Of a stretch of DNA of 64,000 nt, positions 53,889 through 62,402 are shown one piece after another. Made by a program: the position numbers and the translations under genes. Positions within the stretch are counted from its first letter, which is position 1. Every line of letters begins with the position of its first letter. The DNA comes from Candidatus Tanganyikabacteria bacterium. Its GTDB lineage: Bacteria; Cyanobacteriota; Sericytochromatia; S15B-MN24; VGJW01. The stretch is taken from assembly GCA_016867265.1 (NCBI GenBank), contig VGJW01000002.1, forward strand, positions 1 to 64,000, given 5' to 3'. The notes under the pieces are model-generated. The model had not been told where the DNA came from. It saw nothing but the letters and a program-made list of their open reading frames with translations, and did no database searches.

Positions 53889-55405
53889 ACACGCAACTTG
53901 CGACTTACCTGCCTCTGGCGCCGTTGGCCCTCCTCGTGCTTGGTGCCCTGCTCGCCCTGCTGCTCGTGCCTTCCGTCCGTCACGGGGATCCCGACCGGAC
54001 CATGGCTTGGCACGCCGGCATGGTCAACCTGAGTGCGCTGGTCCTCTCCGTGACGCTCTGGGTTCGACCGGTCATCGGCATGGAGCCGGTCGGTGCGACG
54101 GGTGCCTTCAGGGCCACCTACATGGGTGGCGCCTTGGTGGTCGACAGTTTGTCCCTCCTGTTGGTGGCGTTGGCGTCGGCCGGTGCCCTGCTGGTTCTGC
54201 CCGGTCTGATGGCGGCGGCGGATCGCGGTTCGTTCGCGCACGGCGAACTTCATGCGCTTTTGTTGTTTGCGGTTGCGGGCTCCGGTGTCGTGGCATCGGC
54301 CGGTGACGTCTTCACCGGCTTCCTGGGCCTCGAGATCGTGGCCTTGTCCGTCTATGGGCTTGTCGGACTGGACCGTTCCCGTCCGGGGGCCCACGAAGCC
54401 GTGCTCAAGTATCTGTTGCTGGGTGCCTTTGCCTCCGCCATCCTTTTGCTGGGCATGGCCTTCCTCTTCGGCGCCACCGGCAGCCTTTCTCTAGGTCGGT
54501 TGCAGGCTGCGGCGGTCCACCTCCCACCGGCGCGTCACGGCCTCGTGATGCTGGGCTTGGCGGCCATGGTGGCAGGCCTGGCCTTCAAGGTGGCCGCAGC
54601 GCCGTTCCACATGTGGTCTGCCGACGTCTACGAGGGTGCCGTGACTCCGCTTACGGGTTTCATGGCGACGGTGGTCAAGGTGACGGCCTTCGTCTTCGGC
54701 TTGCGCCTCCTCGTGGCCGGCCTCGCCGGTGTCGGGACCGACTGGCAGCCCCTGCTGGCCGCCTTGGCTGCGGCGTCGATGGTCGTCGGTAACCTCATGG
54801 CGATGAACCAGCGGAAGCCCAAGCGGATGATGGCGTTCTCAAGTGTGGTCCATACGGGCTACATGCTCGTGGGGTTGGCTGCTGCTGCGGGGTCTACGGG
54901 TACGGATGCCGTCCAGGCACTGGTGGTCTATCTCGTGGCCTATCTGCTGACCAACCTTGCAGCCTTTGGTTGCCTCGATGTTCTCGAGCGCAACGGTGGG
55001 CTCGATGGCGCGATGCAGCGCAATCCCGGGCTTGCCACGGCCTTTGTCGTCGCCCTGCTTTCGCTGGTGGGCTTCCCGATGACGGCCGGCTTCCTCGGCA
55101 AGTACATGGTGTTTTCCGTCGCCTTTGGTGCAGGCTTGGGCTGGTTGGGCGTCCTCGCGATCCTGAGCAGCATGGTGTCACTCGCGTATTACATGCCCTT
55201 GCTGTTCCGCGTCCTGTCCGGTGCGTTGCCGTCACCCGCTGCCCCTCCGTCGCTGGCAACCGGTGAGCGGGTGGCCCTTGCCGTGTCATCCGGCCTCGTC
55301 CTCGTGCTGGGCGCCGGGATTCTGGCCGTCGCAGGCTGGATGGTGCCGGGCGCCCATTGGGTTGCCCAGTGGGCCTTGCAGTCCGGAGCGGTTCTTCTGC
55401 CTTGA
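53885..55405 (+). CDS. nuoN: NADH-quinone oxidoreductase subunit N
   Basis: The 506-residue antiporter-like subunit is the last nuo gene. Signatures are FLGLEIVALSVYGLVGLDR, LKYLLLGAFASAILLLGMAF, FKVAAAPFHMWSADVYEGA and LSLVGFPMTAGFLGKY. It has about 14 helices. The stop codon lies inside the -35 element of the downstream tRNA promoter. Confidence 0.94.
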   Translation: MNTQLATYLPLAPLALLVLGALLALLLVPSVRHGDPDRTMAWHAGMVNLSALVLSVTLWVRPVIGMEPVGATGAFRATYMGGALVVDSLSLLLVALASAGALLVLPGLMAAADRGSFAHGELHALLLFAVAGSGVVASAGDVFTGFLGLEIVALSVYGLVGLDRSRPGAHEAVLKYLLLGAFASAILLLGMAFLFGATGSLSLGRLQAAAVHLPPARHGLVMLGLAAMVAGLAFKVAAAPFHMWSADVYEGAVTPLTGFMATVVKVTAFVFGLRLLVAGLAGVGTDWQPLLAALAAASMVVGNLMAMNQRKPKRMMAFSSVVHTGYMLVGLAAAAGSTGTDAVQALVVYLVAYLLTNLAAFGCLDVLERNGGLDGAMQRNPGLATAFVVALLSLVGFPMTAGFLGKYMVFSVAFGAGLGWLGVLAILSSMVSLAYYMPLLFRVLSGALPSPAAPPSLATGERVALAVSSGLVLVLGAGILAVAGWMVPGAHWVAQWALQSGAVLLP

Positions 55406-55430
55406 CCTGAGCTTTAGGATCTTCTAAACT
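55402..55430 (+). promoter_or_regulatory. Sigma-70-type promoter of the tRNA-Leu gene
   Basis: TTGACC (55402-55407) and TAAACT (55425-55430) are separated by exactly 17 bases. Transcription would start about 6 bases before the tRNA. The -35 hexamer contains the nuoN stop codon. Confidence 0.8.
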
Positions 55431-55442
55431 GTAATTTCACTT

Positions 55443-55524
55443 GCGGAAGTGGCGGAACGGCAGACGCGCACGCCTCAGGAGCGTGTACCCAAAAGGTGTG
55501 GGGGTTCAAATCCCCCCTTCCGCA
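55443..55524 (+). tRNA. tRNA-Leu (anticodon CAG)
   Basis: The 82-base gene folds as a class II tRNA. The acceptor arms GCGGAAG and CTTCCGC pair fully, with discriminator A. The anticodon loop CTCAGGA has CAG in the middle, reading CTG codons. A long variable arm (ACCCAAAAGGTGT region) precedes the T arm GGGGGTTCAAATCCCCC. The 3' CCA is not encoded. CTG is a common leucine codon in this GC-rich region. Confidence 0.95.
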
Positions 55525-55532
55525 CCTCAAAT

Positions 55533-55564
55533 CTCCCCGGACAGCCTGGCTGGACCGGGGGGAG
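55533..55564 (+). terminator. Candidate terminator after tRNA-Leu
   Basis: CTCCCCGG and CCGGGGGGAG can pair across a 14-base loop just after the tRNA, followed by TGCTCTTGGG. There is no clean T-run, so this is tentative. Confidence 0.4.
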
Positions 55565-55633
55565 TGCTCTTGGGTGGCTGACTGGCGACGGCTGGTTCAG
55601 AACCGGCGTTATCAGTCGAGGGATCCGAACGAA

Positions 55634-55668
55634 AGCGGGGATTGACCTGTCTCAGGTCCACCCCCGCT
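55634..55668 (-). terminator. Candidate terminator of the etf operon
   Basis: AGCGGGG pairs with CCCCGCT and, inside it, GACCTG pairs with CAGGTC around a TCT loop. The two-part hairpin lies 20 bases beyond the etfA stop on the minus strand. No T-run follows. The rest of the gap between the tRNA and etfA shows no gene. Confidence 0.45.
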
Positions 55669-55687
55669 GAAGGATCGAGGCGAAGCC

Positions 55688-56683
55688 TCAGGCGCCAGCG
55701 CCCACGCCTTGGCGGGACAACTCGGCGACCAAGGCCGGGACGATCTCGTGGACGTCGCCGACGGCAGCCACGTTGGCGACCTTCATGATGGGCGCCTCTG
55801 CATCGCTGTTGATGGCGATGATCGTACCCGAGGTCCTCATGCCGACCAGATGCTGGATCGCTCCCGAAATGCCCAAGGCCACATAGAGCTTGGGGCTGAC
55901 GGTACGCCCGGTCTGGCCGATCTGCTCCTTGTGGGGCCGCCAGCCTGAGTCCACCACGGCGCGGGATGCACCAACCGCCGCACCGAGGGTCCTGGCCAAG
56001 GTTTCGACGGGGCCGAACTTGTCGGCGCCGCCCATGCCTCGTCCACCTGCCACGACAACCTCGGCATCCCCCAATGAGACCGTCGTGCTGGTTTCCTGCT
56101 TGAGCTCCAAGGTCTCGACGCGGCGTGTCGTGCTGCCGTCGGCAACGGAAATGGTCAGTGTTTCGGAGCTACGGCTTGGCTGGCCGGGTGCCGGCGTGAC
56201 GGCGCGCGGCCGGACCGTCACGACGGCACCGTTCCCGGCCGCCACCGCGCGGGACCACATGCCGCCCCCGAAGATGCTGCGGGTCGCGACAATCTTGCCA
56301 CCCTCGACTGCCAGTTCGGTGGCATCGGCAATGACGCCACAATCGAGGCGAACGGCCAAGCGGCCGGCGATATCCTTGCCGGTGGCGGTATGGCCAAGCA
56401 GGACCGTTCGTGCTTGCTGGCCCTGCAGGAAAGGCCCGACCACGCGGGCCACGACATCGGCAGGCGCATTGGCGAGGCTGGGGGCGTCGGCCAGGGCGAC
56501 GATGTCCGCGCCGAGGCTGCCGAGCTGGGGCACCAGGCCGCCAATCTCGTGGCCCAGCGCCACGATGCCTACCTTGAGGCTGCCCGACGCATCCGCAAGG
56601 CTGCGTGCCGCCGTCAACAGTTCGTGGGTGATGCCCTTGAGCTCGCCACCCTCGATTTCAGCCAGTGTCCAGATGGTTGACAT
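55688..56683 (-). CDS. etfA: Electron transfer flavoprotein alpha subunit
   Basis: The 331-residue protein has the ETF N-terminal domain followed by the FAD domain with [31 protein letters not shown] (VDSGW, QIGQTGR), [19 protein letters not shown] and [12 protein letters not shown], the ETF-alpha FAD motif set. With EtfB it carries electrons from acyl-CoA and other dehydrogenases to ETF-quinone oxidoreductase. The ATG has a GAGGAGA site and follows etfB by 19 bases. Confidence 0.95.
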   Translation of the reverse strand: MSTIWTLAEIEGGELKGITHELLTAARSLADASGSLKVGIVALGHEIGGLVPQLGSLGADIVALADAPSLANAPADVVARVVGPFLQGQQARTVLLGHTATGKDIAGRLAVRLDCGVIADATELAVEGGKIVATRSIFGGGMWSRAVAAGNGAVVTVRPRAVTPAPGQPSRSSETLTISVADGSTTRRVETLELKQETSTTVSLGDAEVVVAGGRGMGGADKFGPVETLARTLGAAVGASRAVVDSGWRPHKEQIGQTGRTVSPKLYVALGISGAIQHLVGMRTSGTIIAINSDAEAPIMKVANVAAVGDVHEIVPALVAELSRQGVGAGA

Positions 56684-56702
56684 GGTGCGGGTCTCCTCGG
56701 AA

Positions 56703-57479
56703 TCAGACGAGCTTCTGCTCGGTCAGGTACTGGGCAAGCTTCTGGGCCACTTCGGCAGCCGTGCCCGTCAGGACCTGGCTCGCGGGGCGCTGCGGCGGTT
56801 CGCCGGCCGCCGTCACCAGCACCTGCCGCGCAGGCGGCGCGATGCCGAGGTCCGCGGTCGTCCAACCCAGGATTTCCTTCTTGTTGGCGGCCTGGATGCC
56901 CTTGAAGTTCGCGAGACGGGGCTCGAAGCTGGCTTTCGTGACGGTCAGGAGGGCAGGCAGGCCCGCCCGTGCCACCTCGAGGGCCCCATCGACCTCACGG
57001 TTCGCGGTGACGGTCCGTGCCGATGCGTCGAGGTCGGCCTCCTTGCACGTCGTGAGTTGCGGCAGGTCGAGGAGCTCGGCCACGGCCGGCCCGACGACGG
57101 CGGATTCGCCGTCGGACGAACGGACGCCGCAAAGCACGGCATCGACGTCGCCGATCTTGCGGATGGCGGCGGCGAGGACACGCGCCGTACCGATGGCGTC
57201 CGTACCGGCCAAAGCCGCATCCGAGACGAGGACGGCGCGATCCGCGCCCTTGGCCAGGCACTTCTTGATGATCGCCCGCGCGTCGTCCGGGCCCATCGTC
57301 AGGACGACCACGTCCAGATCAGGCTGGGCATCTTTCCACTTGAGGGCGACTTCCAAGGCGTAGTCGTCCATCGGGTTGACGGCACCCTGGACGCCGCTGC
57401 GGACCAGCGCGTGCTGGTCTCCGAGACGCTTGGGTTCGGTGGTGTCCGGTACGACCTTGACGCAGACGACGACGCGCAC
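56703..57479 (-). CDS. etfB: Electron transfer flavoprotein beta subunit
   Basis: The 258-residue protein begins VVVCVKVVPDTTE and shows NPMDDYALEVALKWKD, VLTMGPDDARAIIKKCLAKG, CGVRSSDGESAVVGPAVAELL and the C-terminal NFKGIQAANKKEI (ANKK recognition-type loop), all as in EtfB, which holds AMP. The GTG start at 57479 has an AAGGAG site. A TAGCAT hexamer lies about 40 bases upstream and may be the operon promoter. Confidence 0.95.
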   Translation of the reverse strand: MRVVVCVKVVPDTTEPKRLGDQHALVRSGVQGAVNPMDDYALEVALKWKDAQPDLDVVVLTMGPDDARAIIKKCLAKGADRAVLVSDAALAGTDAIGTARVLAAAIRKIGDVDAVLCGVRSSDGESAVVGPAVAELLDLPQLTTCKEADLDASARTVTANREVDGALEVARAGLPALLTVTKASFEPRLANFKGIQAANKKEILGWTTADLGIAPPARQVLVTAAGEPPQRPASQVLTGTAAEVAQKLAQYLTEQKLV

Positions 57480-57521
57480 GCAGAGCTCCTTCGCTTGGGG
57501 GTGCCGAAACAGGGCTCCATG

Positions 57522-58319
57522 CTAACACGCTGGGGCCCGCATCCCGCAGGCGCAACGGGCCGGGAATGCGGGCCCTCGCGGGCGTCTCGTCAGGTCATGT
57601 AGGCAGGACCGTATCGTCCATGGCGATATGAGGAAGGGCGTCGTCGTGACCGGTTGATGGAGCCCGCCGACCTCGGCGTACGGGTAGCAGTAGGTGAGGC
57701 CGCCGGCGACGACCGGATAGAAGTACGAGCCGTAGAGGTCACCGTACCAGGAAGGCCCCGAGGCGCCCCGGTAACCGCCACCCCACCAGCCCCTGCCCCA
57801 GCCCCTGCCCCAGCCTCGGCCCCAGCCGCGCCCACCGCCCCAGCCGCGACCCCAGCCGCGACCCCAGCCGCGCCCACCGCCCCAGCCACGGCCGAATCCC
57901 CGGCCCCCGCCACCGAAGCCCCGGCCACCGCGCTGGATCTGCCGGTCACCCTGGGGCGCAGCGGCCTCTTCCCCGGTGTCCTGCCCGGTATCGATCTGAT
58001 TGGCCGACACCTGCTTGAGTCGTTCCTGCAACTGGGCCAGGGTCAACCCCTTGGGCAGGGCCTTGTCGAGCTCCTCCTGGGTCGGCAGCGTCGCCTGGCC
58101 CGCTTCGGCCGCGTCTCCGGCAGGAGCAGGTTGCTCGACCTGAACCTTGCTGGGCCGTGTTACCGCGGCGTCCCGATCCGTCAGTTCTGCCGGCACGACT
58201 GCGGGTGTGCCGTTCTCTGCCGGACGCGGCGGACCGACGGGAGCCGTGGCGGGATGCGTCGCGCTGCATCACGCCATGGTTGCGGCCAGGAGCGGGGCTT
58301 GCCACCGGAATGGCTTCAT
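57522..58319 (-). pseudogene. GRGWG-repeat exported protein interrupted by an in-frame TGA
   Basis: The ATG at 58319 has an excellent AAGGAGGTG site and opens a signal-peptide-like MKPFRWQAPLLAATMA, but TGA follows at 58271-58269. The same frame then continues directly as CSATHPATAPVGPP and stays open to 57522. The mature part has a helical segment (PTQEELDKALPKGLTLAQLQ), a long GRGWG repeat block and a Tyr/Gly-rich end. The codons after about 57640 include ATA, CTA and AGA, rare here, and another frame ends at 57590 with GRYGPAYMT, so a second lesion is possible. GTG 58196 could start a shorter cytoplasmic product. It is most likely a lipoprotein with a recent nonsense change or a sequencing error. 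Confidence 0.6.
57785..57895 (-). repeat. GRGWG-encoding tandem repeat block
   Basis: On the minus strand short units of the type GGCCGCGGCTGGGGT repeat with small changes and encode Gly-Arg-Gly-Trp-Gly runs. The block sits inside the interrupted exported-protein gene. Confidence 0.75.
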
Positions 58320-58412
58320 CGGGCACCTCCTTGTCGGCCGGGATCCATCCCGGACCGCGGCCCGCAGCATGCCCATCCCCGCCCCGACCTTACAACGCCG
58401 GATTGCCGGTGC

Positions 58413-59287
58413 TCAGCGCCAACGGTTGATCGCGGCGATTCCCCCGTATCCGGCCGTGCCCAGGCCAGTCCTGGCCGTGGCGGTGGGTGATGCCGGCGGC
58501 CACGCTGCCGGGTTGCTCACGGGCGTGCGTCCAGGCCAGACGCCGTAAGGCATCGTGGCCTCGCCGGGGCCATGCCCGATGGGCCCGTAGCCGACGGGCC
58601 CGGATGCGTAGCCTGCAGGCATACCCGGCCCGAGCGGGAGGCCGCCCGGTATGCCGCCAATGGGTGCCACGGCGCCGGCCACGGGTGCCCCGAGGCCGAT
58701 GGGTGGGGTACCGGGGGTGTCGTCCCGTAGGCGAGCGGCAGGTCCTGATAGGGGGCGAGGGTAGCGGCCCTATCGTAGAAGGGGACGTAAGCAGGGACAT
58801 CGTAGGCCCCGACGAGGGCGTACGGGATCAAGCAGAGGTTGCCGCTCCAGCCGTACGGCGCGAAGCTCCAGGCGTCGCCGCCCCAGAAGCCGTCATTCCA
58901 GGCCGTGCCGCAATAGCCCAGCGAGCCGAAGCCGACGACATCCGGCGGATCTTCCCCAAGGCCACCCCCGCGCCTGCCGCGGCGATCTCCCCGATTTTCC
59001 CTAGGTATCCGGACCAGACGCTTCTCGCCCTCTTCCCGGGCGATACGCTCGGGCAAATCCTTCTTCGTGGCCTCGACCGGCGGCAGGTTTTCCGTGGCTT
59101 GCCGCCGCATGGAGGGCTTGAGTGGGTCCAGGTCCTGCCAGCGCTGGATGCCCAGCAAGCCATCCGACGCGCGCATGCCACCAGGCAGTTTCATGGCGTC
59201 CGGCGGACCTTGCCAGGCCACGGGTGCCGTGCCGCAGGCGGCGAGGGGCAGGCCCAGCAACATGGCCAAGGGGACAATTCGTGTCAT
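58413..59287 (-). pseudogene. Gly/Pro-rich lipoprotein with a probable frameshift
   Basis: The ATG at 59287 has a GGAAGGAA site and opens a lipoprotein signal (LPLAAC, C18). The first frame runs through a helical charged region and an aromatic Gly/Tyr region (AWNDGFWGGDAWSFAPYGW) to YGTTPPVPHP, after which it turns into Ser/Arg-rich text ending near 58517. In the next frame the reading resumes as GTPPIGLGAPVAGAVAPIGG and ends naturally at 58413. The switch point is a run of five G at 58713-58717 (C on the coding strand). One extra base there would restore a single frame. It is similar in style to the interrupted gene downstream. Function unknown. Confidence 0.6.
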
Positions 59288-59386
59288 CGCGGTTCCTTCC
59301 GTCATCGACGTCCAGGGGTTCCGCGCGCAGTGTCCGGCGGACGGGCCGGGGTCAGAACCCCAGGCTGCTCGTCGTCCGGACCCGCC

Positions 59387-60640
59387 TCAGGCCTTGGCTG
59401 CCTCCCCCGCTGAACCGTCGCTGGCGTGCCACGCGAGGGCATTTGCAGGGATGCCTTCCCATCGGGCAATCACCATGGTGGCCAAGGCATTTCCGATGAC
59501 GTTCACGACCGTACGGCCCATGTCCATCAGGCGATCGACCCCGGCAATCAGGGCAAGGCCCTCGAGGGGCAGGCCCGTCGAGGCCAGCGTGGCTGCGAGC
59601 ACGACGAAGGAAGTCCCCGGGACCCCGGCGATACCCTTGGAGGTCACCATGAGCGTCAGCAGGATGACGACCTGCTGGCCGAGGCTGAGGTCCAGGTGGA
59701 AGACCTGTGCGATGAACAGCACGGCCAGGCCCTGATACAGCGAAGACCCATCGAGGTTAAAGGTATAGCCAGTCGGCAGCACGAACGAGACGATGCCGGG
59801 GGGGACGCCGGCCGCCACGAGTCGGTCCATCAGCCTGGCAAGGACGGTCTCGGAGCTGGCGGTCGAGAAGGCGAGGATCAGTTCTTCCTTCAGGGCCTTG
59901 ATGAGTGGCCACAGCGCCAAGCCGGCAGCACGGGCGATGGAGCCCAGGACCACGATGACGAAGACGGCCATGGTTAGGTACAGGCCCAGGACCAGCTTGC
60001 CGAGGGGGAGCAGGACGCCAAGCCCGAAGGTCGCGACCGTGTTCGCGACGAGGGCCGCCACGCCGAACGGTGCCAGTGCCATCACCAGGTGCGTAAAGCG
60101 GAACATGACCTGACCCAGGGCGCGCATCGTTTCCAGCCACGCTTTGCCTGCGGCTCCTGCCGCCGCTGTTGCGAGGCCCATCAACACCGAGAACACCAGC
60201 ACCTGCAGGAGGTCACCCCTCGCCGCGGCGTCGACGGCGTTGGCTGGAATCGCGGCCAGCAGCAGGTTGTGGCTCTCCTGGCCACGGGTGACGTGGCGGC
60301 TGATGTCCGCGTGGGCCAGCGTGGCAGGGTCAAGGCCTGCACCGGGCTGCAGCAGGTGCGCTGCGCCAATCCCCATTGCGAGGGCGATGGTGGTGACGAC
60401 CTCGAAGTAGAGCAGGGTCTTGAACCCGAGCGTGCCCACCCGCTTCAGGTCGCCCGCATCGGCGATGCCAACGGTGATCGTCGCGATCAGGATCGGGACG
60501 ACGATCAACTTGATCAGGCGGATGAATGCCTCGCCGATCGGAGCTGCCTTGACGGCGACATCGGGCACCACGGCGCCTATCAAGGCGCCCGCCACCAGCC
60601 CGATCAGGATGCGTGTCGCGAGGCCCGGGGCCTTGGGCAT
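59387..60640 (-). CDS. Dicarboxylate/glutamate:cation symporter (SLC1/DAACS family)
   Basis: The 417-residue membrane protein has the family's layout: PIGEAFIRLIKLIVVPILIATI, then the serine-rich hairpin (AFSTASSETVLARLMDRL), the NLDGSSLYQGLAVLFIAQ helix, the second hairpin (TSKGIAGVPGTSFVVLAATL) and DRLMDMGRTVVNVIGNALA, whose Asp and Asn bind cation and substrate. It takes up C4-dicarboxylates or acidic amino acids. Motifs do not settle which. GTG 60643 is an alternative start. It lies 9 bases after the upstream lipoprotein stop. Confidence 0.93.
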   Translation of the reverse strand: MPKAPGLATRILIGLVAGALIGAVVPDVAVKAAPIGEAFIRLIKLIVVPILIATITVGIADAGDLKRVGTLGFKTLLYFEVVTTIALAMGIGAAHLLQPGAGLDPATLAHADISRHVTRGQESHNLLLAAIPANAVDAAARGDLLQVLVFSVLMGLATAAAGAAGKAWLETMRALGQVMFRFTHLVMALAPFGVAALVANTVATFGLGVLLPLGKLVLGLYLTMAVFVIVVLGSIARAAGLALWPLIKALKEELILAFSTASSETVLARLMDRLVAAGVPPGIVSFVLPTGYTFNLDGSSLYQGLAVLFIAQVFHLDLSLGQQVVILLTLMVTSKGIAGVPGTSFVVLAATLASTGLPLEGLALIAGVDRLMDMGRTVVNVIGNALATMVIARWEGIPANALAWHASDGSAGEAAKA

Positions 60641-60649
60641 CACCGTGGG

Positions 60650-61075
60650 CTACTCGCCGAGCGAACCTTGGATGGCGGAAGGCGCCGGCTCCGGGGTCGG
60701 GGTCTCGATCTTGGGGAAGGGCGGCGGCGTGGTCGCCGCGGGCGAGGGGCCCGTGACGAATTCAACCTTGCCGGACAAGCCTCCGCCCGCCGGACCGGGC
60801 GTGGGAGCCGGCGTGGGGGTGGAAGCGCTGGCTGCGGCCGCATCTGCCTCGAGGCGGGATTGCTGCTCGGCCTCGAGCAACGCCTCGCACCCAGGCGGAA
60901 ACGCATCGCCCTCCGCCAGATCATCGAGGCTGGGACAGTCGACGCTGGGGGACGGCAGGGCATCTCGCAGCAAGCCGAAGCGCACCAGCTGGTCGGCCGA
61001 ACAACCGTGCAGGAGCAAGGGCAGGGCCATCAGGGACAATCCGAGGCTCGTGCCAATCAGGCGTCGGCTGGACAA
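60650..61075 (-). CDS. Small lipoprotein with Pro-rich tail
   Basis: The 141-residue precursor has a signal peptide with lipobox LLHGC (C25), a short cysteine-containing acidic segment (VDCPSLDDLAEGDAFPPGC) and a Pro/Thr/Ala-rich C-terminal half. The TTG start at 61075 is supported by AGAGG. The function is unknown. It is followed closely by the symporter gene. Confidence 0.65.
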   Translation of the reverse strand: MSSRRLIGTSLGLSLMALPLLLHGCSADQLVRFGLLRDALPSPSVDCPSLDDLAEGDAFPPGCEALLEAEQQSRLEADAAAASASTPTPAPTPGPAGGGLSGKVEFVTGPSPAATTPPPFPKIETPTPEPAPSAIQGSLGE

Positions 61076-61151
61076 GGCAAGAACCTCTTGGTCGGAACGT
61101 ACTAACTACCCAATACCCTGTCACGCGAATTTCCCGCGGCAGGAAATGGCG

Positions 61152-61187
61152 CGAGGGACCGGCCCGCCCAGGCAGGCTGGTCCCTCG
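61152..61187 (-). terminator. Strong hairpin after the charged lipoprotein gene
   Basis: CGAGGGACCGGCC and GGCTGGTCCCTCG form a 13-bp stem with one G-U pair just beyond the stop at 61197. On the minus strand it is followed by the weak tract CCATTTCC. It probably ends that transcript. Confidence 0.65.
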
Positions 61188-61196
61188 ACTCAGGGG

Positions 61197-62306
61197 CTAC
61201 TCGGCGGCGGGTTCCGCAGCTTCGGCATCGGCCACGGCGACGGACTCCTTCTCCGCGGGAGCCTCCGTGCTGGCGACCTCGGCGTCGACCTTGCCCGTGG
61301 CCTCGTCCAGGGCCACTTCGGCCTTGACCTTGTTGCGGGTGTCGGTGACCGTCGCCCTGATGGTGCCGTCGGTGGACACGGACCGCACGATGGTCAACTC
61401 GCTGCCATCAAAGCGGACAAGCTTGCCCTCGCCCGAGGACGAGCCATCCGCCGCGACCGTGCGCTCCCACGAGACCGTCTTGGTCTTGCCATCATTGCGG
61501 GTCAGCGTGTGCGTGAACGTGATGTCCTTGGTGCCGTCCTCGTTGACGGCGACCGTACGCACGCTGCTGGACTTGATGCCGTCCTTCGTGGTGCGCGCAG
61601 AACGCACTGCGCTGGAAAGCAGGTTCTCGGGCTTGACGTCGTCCTTGCTGGTGCCCTTGAAGACCTGCTGGGCCTTCACGACGTGGGTGCCAGCCTTGTT
61701 GCTGTGCTCGAAGGACGAGACCACGCCCACCGTGCCGTCATCACCCACCAGAACCTCGCGCTTGGCTTTGTCCTTGCCCATCGCGTCGCGGACGGCCTTG
61801 CGCTGCGCCTCGACCTTGCCCTTCATTTTCTCGACGCGCTCGCCGACTTGCTTCTTGACCTGGTCGAGCTTGCCCTGCTCGGCAGGCTTGCCACGCTTGA
61901 CCTTGGAGCCATCGGGCCGCGTACGCTCGGCCAATGGCAACTGCATGTCGATCTTGCCCTGGAAGCCGGCGGCAAGCTGGGGCCGGCCCTCATCCCCGGT
62001 AGGCCCGCTCGTGATGCCGACCATGCCTTCGGGCGGCTTGGGCGCGCCGAGCAACTGGACCCGGTAGGCGGGTGCCGAGGTGCCAGGGTCCATCACGGCG
62101 TAGTCGGCGGCCTCGCCGTTGCTCTCCTCGACCAGGGCCGTGACGGCATCCTGGACCATGGCGGCACCCACGGTCCGGGCGACCGTGCTCAAGCGTGATA
62201 CCGCCCGTGTTGCGGAGTTGGGCAGTGCGCTGAGGCTATCGGTCGCGCAGCCGGGAAGGGAGATGATGAGTGTGGCTGCCAGCAGGGCCTTGGGTAGGCG
62301 GGACAT
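61197..62306 (-). CDS. Charged lipoprotein with beta-repeat region
   Basis: The 369-residue precursor has the lipobox SLPGC (C20). A highly charged helical stretch (KLDQVKKQVGERVEKMKGKV, residues about 130-160) is followed by a beta-rich, Thr/Ser/Asp-rich region with loosely repeating strands (GTVGVVSSFEHSNKAGTHVV, GTKDITFTHTLTRNDGKT, GTIRATVTDTRNKV) and an Ala/Glu-rich tail. The ATG at 62306 has an AGGAGGAA site. No family is recognised. An elongated surface protein is likely. Confidence 0.68.
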   Translation of the reverse strand: MSRLPKALLAATLIISLPGCATDSLSALPNSATRAVSRLSTVARTVGAAMVQDAVTALVEESNGEAADYAVMDPGTSAPAYRVQLLGAPKPPEGMVGITSGPTGDEGRPQLAAGFQGKIDMQLPLAERTRPDGSKVKRGKPAEQGKLDQVKKQVGERVEKMKGKVEAQRKAVRDAMGKDKAKREVLVGDDGTVGVVSSFEHSNKAGTHVVKAQQVFKGTSKDDVKPENLLSSAVRSARTTKDGIKSSSVRTVAVNEDGTKDITFTHTLTRNDGKTKTVSWERTVAADGSSSGEGKLVRFDGSELTIVRSVSTDGTIRATVTDTRNKVKAEVALDEATGKVDAEVASTEAPAEKESVAVADAEAAEPAAE

Positions 62307-62402
62307 CGGGTTCCTCCTGAAGGGTCCTCGTCCGGACCGGGGGTGTATCCCCATCGTACCCAGCCTGCTTACAGGCACGCTTTCAGTCGGAGAAGCTCCG
62401 GA

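Noticed and set aside
57785-57895. CRISPR-like array
   Set aside because: The repeats are short, contiguous and in coding frame (GRGWG), without spacers.
58230-58275. Selenocysteine insertion at the TGA of the interrupted lipoprotein
   Set aside because: A small GATGC/GCATC hairpin overlaps the TGA itself, but there is no stem-loop at the distance and with the loop bases expected of a bacterial SECIS element, and the residue is not at a redox site.
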